A stretch of DNA of 64,000 bases from JAGOCV01 sp049445855 (GTDB lineage: Bacteria; Pseudomonadota; Gammaproteobacteria; Burkholderiales; Burkholderiaceae_C). The stretch is taken from contig NZ_JBMSDV010000003.1 of the NCBI RefSeq assembly GCF_049445855.1, positions 647,572-711,571 of the forward strand, in the 5' to 3' direction. The position numbers and the translations under genes are program-made. Of the stretch, positions 60,381 to 64,000 are shown piece after piece (position 1 is the first letter of the stretch; the number at the start of each line of letters is the position of its first letter). The notes beneath the pieces are model-generated. The model was not told the DNA's origin and did no database searches. It was given only the letters and a program-made list of their open reading frames with translations.

Positions 60381-61334
60381 TCATTCCGCCTTGCGCGGCG
60401 GCATGTCCAGTACATGCCACGGCAATTTGGCATGCACGCCGTTGTTGCCGTTCACGATCTGGGTGATGATGAGGTCTGCCTGCAGCGAGCACAGCACGTA
60501 GGCTTCCTGCCGGGTCAGCCCATGCTCATCGGCGAGCAGATCGACCATGTCGCGCGTGGCCTGGCGTGCCGCCTCGTACAGATCCTCATGGAATCCCATC
60601 GTGATCACGTGCGTGGAAGTGAGGATGCGCGGGCGCGCGAGCGCGATCCCGGGAAGAAGCGTGATGCGAAGACGCACATGCTCGAACGCGGATTCGATGG
60701 CAGTCTGGTTGAGTTCGCCGTGACCCTGCGCGGCATGCGCATCACCCGCGTAGAACAACGCACCATCCACCCACACCGGCAGCAGCAGGCTGGTGCCGGC
60801 CACGAGTTCGGTGCAATCCATGTTCCCGCCGAATTCACCGGGAACCGACGAAATGTGCGGTCCCGGCTTCGCCGGCGCGACACCCATGATGCCGAGGAAA
60901 GGCCTGAGATGAACCGTGGCCTTCTCGCCCAGTTGCGTGGTCATCGTCTCACGATCGAGTCTGAAGTGGCGGATTTCACCACCGTCGATCTCGTCCTTCA
61001 GGAGCCCACGTCCGATGCCCCTGGGAAGCAGAACATTGAAGCCGTGATCACGCAGCCGCAGTTCGAGGATGTCCACGCGCAATGCCATGCCGGGGCGTGC
61101 GCCGTTGATGTGGAACGGCCCGGTCATGCTGTGCGGGCCTTTGCCTTTGTATGAATCGCGCAGTTGGCGTATGTGATCGAAGTCGCTGGCCGGGGTAACG
61201 GCATCGCCCCAGAGCTGCCACGTGTCAAAGACGATTTCATCGCCCGACTCGATGCCGAGGACAGCCGGGAATGCAGAGTCGATGACGCCGACGCGCACGG
61301 TCTCGTCGGTGGCCTTGAGATGGTGGATGGTCAT
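60381..61334 (-). CDS. Acetamidase/formamidase family protein
   Basis: The 317-residue protein has the FmdA/AmdA pattern: GPHISSVPGEFGGNMD near 158, and YAGDAHAAQGHGE near 192. Members hydrolyse formamide, acetamide or other small amides. Its ATG overlaps the stop of the LigB-LigA dioxygenase gene (ATGA), so it is the last gene of a Bug-dioxygenase-amidase operon. In this setting it may release ammonia or formate from a ring-cleavage product or an aromatic amide. Confidence 0.88.
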   Translation of the reverse strand: MTIHHLKATDETVRVGVIDSAFPAVLGIESGDEIVFDTWQLWGDAVTPASDFDHIRQLRDSYKGKGPHSMTGPFHINGARPGMALRVDILELRLRDHGFNVLLPRGIGRGLLKDEIDGGEIRHFRLDRETMTTQLGEKATVHLRPFLGIMGVAPAKPGPHISSVPGEFGGNMDCTELVAGTSLLLPVWVDGALFYAGDAHAAQGHGELNQTAIESAFEHVRLRITLLPGIALARPRILTSTHVITMGFHEDLYEAARQATRDMVDLLADEHGLTRQEAYVLCSLQADLIITQIVNGNNGVHAKLPWHVLDMPPRKAE

Positions 61335-62593
61335 TGCTTGACCACGCCTTGATCCTTGTCGAACTCGTCGGCCTGCTTGCCACGTAGCGAGTCAACCAGC
61401 TTGCGCACCGCGACAGTCGCGCCTTTGCCCGCCGTGTTCCCGAAGATGAATCGCGCGAGCTGGCCGCCCAGGTACGGGTGGAAACCCATGTCATAGAGCG
61501 TCCGGAAATCGCGCTGCTCGATGGCTGCACGCTCCTGTGGCCGCAACGCGTATCTGTCCAGGACCAGCGCCTCGCTCGCCGCGAACTCCTCGCGCAATGA
61601 CGGATTCCATTTGAGGTCCTGCACCAGGTCGTGCCCGGCCAGCGTCGGATCGAAGTCGGCGAGCTTCGCCGGCGGCGGATCGCCGAGCGGCAGGGCAGCG
61701 GGTGGTGGCGGGGCAGGCGGAGCCGATGAAGCATCGAACTTGCTGCCGTGGAGATCCCAGATGACACCACCGATGCCGCATTTGAAATCGGCGTGCACGG
61801 CGTAGCCCGACTGCATCCCCTTGCAGGGTCCGATGGCGCCCAGTACGACCAGCCATGCCAGCAGTTCTGACGTACCGCCGGCGCCGGCGTTTTCCATCCG
61901 GTCGATGGTGAGCTCACGCAAAACGCGCTCGTGATCGCCCGACGCCATCAGCTCCAGGAACCAGAGATCGAAGTCGCGATCGATGAAGAAGTAGCGCGCC
62001 CCGCCTGGCTCATGGCTCAGGCCGCCCGAGCCCAGCAGGGCGACACGAAGACCGGCGGGCAGCTCGTCGCGGATGACTTCAGCCAAGGCCTGCCCGAATT
62101 CATAGGACTGCCTCTGGTCGGGGAACGGAGGCACTGTGCAGTTCTGGAGAATGGGGATCAGTGCGACGCCCGTGGTGTCGAGCTCGAGCATCACCGAGGG
62201 CACGGACACGTTGTCGTCGAAGCGAAGGTTCTCGCGCTCCGCGAACAGGCGATGGCCGCGACGGTTCATGCCGCGGAAGATCGCCTCCGACAGCTCGGGC
62301 CGTCCCGGGACGACATAGTCGCGGCAACCGATCCATTCCTTGAACCACTCGTAAGGTCCCTTGTGCTCCGGGGCCATGCCGATGAGGAAGTCCGGATAGC
62401 AGCGCACACGGCTGTTGGCCAGATGGTCATTGGCGACGATGATCAGGACGTCGGGCTTCGTTGCGAGCAGTCGGGTCCGGATCGCAGCGTACATGTCCTG
62501 CACGACGTCCTTGACGTCAGCCGGTGCCGCGCCCAGCAAACCCACCAGTCCGGGGGCGTGTGGCGCGCCTGCCGCAAAAACCATCTCTGCCAT
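61331..62593 (-). CDS. LigB-LigA fusion extradiol dioxygenase (gallate-dioxygenase-like)
   Basis: The 420-residue protein joins an N-terminal class III extradiol (LigB) domain to a C-terminal LigA-like domain. The metal ligands are probably His12 (GAPHAPGL), the His of VANDHLANS near 57, plus the catalytic His of GLSHEPGG and the Glu of GTSELLAWL. A Pro/Ala-rich linker (about 290-315) precedes the LigA part (RAAIEQRDFRTLYDMGFHPYL). This fusion is the known layout of gallate dioxygenase. Expected to open a catecholic ring such as gallate or protocatechuate. Confidence 0.86.
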   Translation of the reverse strand: MAEMVFAAGAPHAPGLVGLLGAAPADVKDVVQDMYAAIRTRLLATKPDVLIIVANDHLANSRVRCYPDFLIGMAPEHKGPYEWFKEWIGCRDYVVPGRPELSEAIFRGMNRRGHRLFAERENLRFDDNVSVPSVMLELDTTGVALIPILQNCTVPPFPDQRQSYEFGQALAEVIRDELPAGLRVALLGSGGLSHEPGGARYFFIDRDFDLWFLELMASGDHERVLRELTIDRMENAGAGGTSELLAWLVVLGAIGPCKGMQSGYAVHADFKCGIGGVIWDLHGSKFDASSAPPAPPPPAALPLGDPPPAKLADFDPTLAGHDLVQDLKWNPSLREEFAASEALVLDRYALRPQERAAIEQRDFRTLYDMGFHPYLGGQLARFIFGNTAGKGATVAVRKLVDSLRGKQADEFDKDQGVVKQ

Positions 62594-62605
62594 GGCCGGG
62601 AGCTC

Positions 62606-63619
62606 TCAGGTGTCCAGCGTGATCTTGTTTTCCCGGATGACGGTGCCCCAGCGCGCACGCTCCTTCTGCACGAAATTCTGCACTGCTGCCATGTCCATCG
62701 GCGGGTAGGGAATCAGCCCGAGCTTGTCGAGCGTCGGGCCGAACTCGGGATCGGAGATCACGGCCTGGGTTGCCTTGGCCAGGCGATCCTTCACATCGCT
62801 GGGCGCAGCACTGGCGGTCGTCAATGCGTACCAGCTCGACGCTTCAAAGCCGGGGTAGCCACTTTCAGACATGGTCGGAATCTCCGGCAGGGCGGAGCTC
62901 CGTTGCAGGGAGGTGACTGCCAACGCGCGCAATGTCCCGGCCTTCACATGGGGCACGGCCGTGGTGACGACATCGAACACCGTGTGTATCTCGCCGGATC
63001 GCAATGCCGTCAGGGCGGGAGCGGTTCCGTTGAAAGGAATGTGCTGCATGCGGATGCCAGCGGCTGCGTTGAAAAGTTCAACGGCCAGATGAAGGGGATT
63101 GCCGATACCTGGCGAGCCGAAGTTCAACTGGCCAGGGCGCGCCTTGGCATATGCAACGAAATCGGCGACGGTTTTCACCGGAAGGGAACTGTTGACGACC
63201 ATGGTCAGGGGCATGTTCGCAACAACGCCCACTGGCGTGAGGTCCTTGTCCACATCGTAGGGAAGCTTCTTCGTGAGTTGGGGCGTCACGGCGAGCACAC
63301 CTTGTCCGGCGAAGAAAACCGTGTAGCCATCTGCACCGTTCTGCAGTGTCGCTTGTACCGCGACGGTGGAGTTGGCGCCGGGACGGTTGTCGGCAATGAC
63401 AGGTTGTCCCAGTACCTTGGAGAGACGATCCCCGAAAAGCCGGGCCAGCTGGTCTGTCGGACCTCCCGCGATGAAAGGAATGATGAGCCTGACCGGCCTG
63501 TCGGGATAGGCCGCGTGGCTGAGGCCCGGCGCAAGGACGGAGGCTGCTGCCAGGCCCTGGATGAAGCGGCGGCGGTCGATGCCGGCTGGCGTGACTGGGA
63601 TGGACAAGGGTGAGCTCAT
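62606..63619 (-). CDS. Bug/TctC family periplasmic substrate-binding protein
   Basis: The 337-residue receptor has a twin-arginine-like signal (DRRRFIQGLAAASVLAPG) and the mature start YPDRPVRLIIPFIAGGPTDQLARL. It heads the minus-strand operon, 12 bases before the dioxygenase gene, and so probably captures the aromatic acid or its precursor. No TctAB is adjacent. Confidence 0.93.
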   Translation of the reverse strand: MSSPLSIPVTPAGIDRRRFIQGLAAASVLAPGLSHAAYPDRPVRLIIPFIAGGPTDQLARLFGDRLSKVLGQPVIADNRPGANSTVAVQATLQNGADGYTVFFAGQGVLAVTPQLTKKLPYDVDKDLTPVGVVANMPLTMVVNSSLPVKTVADFVAYAKARPGQLNFGSPGIGNPLHLAVELFNAAAGIRMQHIPFNGTAPALTALRSGEIHTVFDVVTTAVPHVKAGTLRALAVTSLQRSSALPEIPTMSESGYPGFEASSWYALTTASAAPSDVKDRLAKATQAVISDPEFGPTLDKLGLIPYPPMDMAAVQNFVQKERARWGTVIRENKITLDT

Positions 63620-63681
63620 GCGGAATCCTGGTTCGGGGAGGAGGGGATGGGTGGATTCTGGTCACCGCGACACGCTGCTTC

Positions 63682-63697
63682 TGTATCTGGCGATACA
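63682..63697. promoter_or_regulatory. Palindromic operator 1, TGTATC-N4-GATACA
   Basis: TGTATC-TGGC-GATACA is a perfect 16-base palindrome in the 245-base gap between the Bug gene and the ring-cleavage gene. Its twin starts 47 bases later, a near-integral number of helical turns apart (about 4.5). The regulator is not in the window. Confidence 0.7.
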
Positions 63698-63727
63698 TCC
63701 GGAAGCCCTCGATCGCCGCAGGTGCCG

Positions 63728-63745
63728 CTGTATCAGCCGATACAG
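63728..63745. promoter_or_regulatory. Palindromic operator 2, CTGTATC-N4-GATACAG
   Basis: CTGTATC-AGCC-GATACAG is a perfect 18-base palindrome with the same six-base arms as operator 1. The two are probably bound by one dimeric regulator, perhaps cooperatively, controlling the divergent aromatic catabolism genes. Confidence 0.7.
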
Positions 63746-63864
63746 ACGGCGCGCACGGCGAAGCAGACAATGTCAGCAGACAGGCGCGTCTCATGGCCGC
63801 CAGGCTTTATTTCGCGTCGTGGCGCGTTGCGTGCCGGCGCTTCATCGGAAGAGGTGTGAAGTAA

Positions 63865-64000
63865 ATGACGAACCCCAATCAGCCCGGCTTCAACATCCTG
63901 CGGCTCGGCTACATCGAGTATCAGGTCGTGGATCTGGAGCGTTCGCGTGATTTCTACGTTGACGTCATCGGCCTCTTCGAGACATCCAGGGACGCCGATG
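63865..64000 (+). CDS. Homoprotocatechuate 2,3-dioxygenase-like VOC enzyme, N-terminal part
   Basis: The first 45 residues of a gene that runs off the right edge start at ATG 63865. They contain FNILRLGYIEYQVVDLERSRDFYVDVIGL in part, the first beta-alpha module of a vicinal-oxygen-chelate dioxygenase of the 3,4-dihydroxyphenylacetate 2,3-dioxygenase type. The metal ligands lie beyond the window. It is divergent from the Bug-LigBA-amidase operon across the twin palindromes. Confidence 0.65.
   Translation, partial: MTNPNQPGFNILRLGYIEYQVVDLERSRDFYVDVIGLFETSRDAD

Overview
The window is GC-rich, densely coding chromosomal DNA from a betaproteobacterium, most likely Burkholderiales (Comamonadaceae or a close relative). 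The evidence is the ribF-ileS-lspA block, the trxB / Crp-like / ftsK / lolA / HD / rarA order, four tripartite tricarboxylate (Bug/TctC) receptor genes, and very high G+C at third codon positions. I see no tRNA, rRNA, CRISPR array, insertion sequence or prophage gene. No stretch longer than about 250 bases lacks a gene; the three longest gaps (30152-30366, 52925-53131, 63620-63864) all hold regulatory sequence.

Layout. 1-16448: end of an M14-type peptidase, an alpha/beta hydrolase, a minus-strand protease-MoxR-DUF58-VWA operon, then a plus-strand run (TatD nuclease, deoxyinosine glycosylase, methyltransferase-like protein, GspE/PilB ATPase), TctB-TctA, a gamma-glutamyltransferase with an EamA exporter, an atypical SDR, and an SH3 plus M48 protease pair. 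16475-26233: EamA exporter, quinone oxidoreductase, Nudix hydrolase, Na/Pi transporter, lspA-ileS-ribF and an HNH nuclease.

26234-39187 is the most interesting part. A minus-strand catabolic operon (M19-like protein, two tandem Bug receptors, class II aldolase) lies divergent to an IclR regulator. Next to it is a heterotetrameric sarcosine-oxidase-type operon (PLP lyase-soxB-soxD-soxA-soxG-polysaccharide deacetylase) divergent to purU. The promoters of both operons carry the same three-half-site operator, TGTTCG-N5-CGAMCA-N2-TGTTCG, in the same orientation and at the same place relative to a candidate -10. This is the operator plan known for IclR relatives such as PcaU, so the regulator at 30367 probably controls both operons as one regulon. 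The oxidase would release one-carbon units to tetrahydrofolate and PurU would recycle formyl-THF.

39278-57666: a pair of acyl-CoA dehydrogenases with complementary FAD motifs, purN, DUF1653, an RsmB/F-type methyltransferase, a desaturase, rpmG/rpmB, trxB, a Crp-type regulator, ftsK, lolA, an HD phosphohydrolase, rarA, a livHMGF transporter without its binding protein, and another Bug receptor. 57806-60359: three exported proteins of unknown function. 60381-64000: an aromatic ring-cleavage cluster (Bug receptor, LigB-LigA fusion dioxygenase, acetamidase/formamidase) divergent from the start of a homoprotocatechuate-dioxygenase-like gene, with two perfect TGTATC-N4-GATACA palindromes between them.
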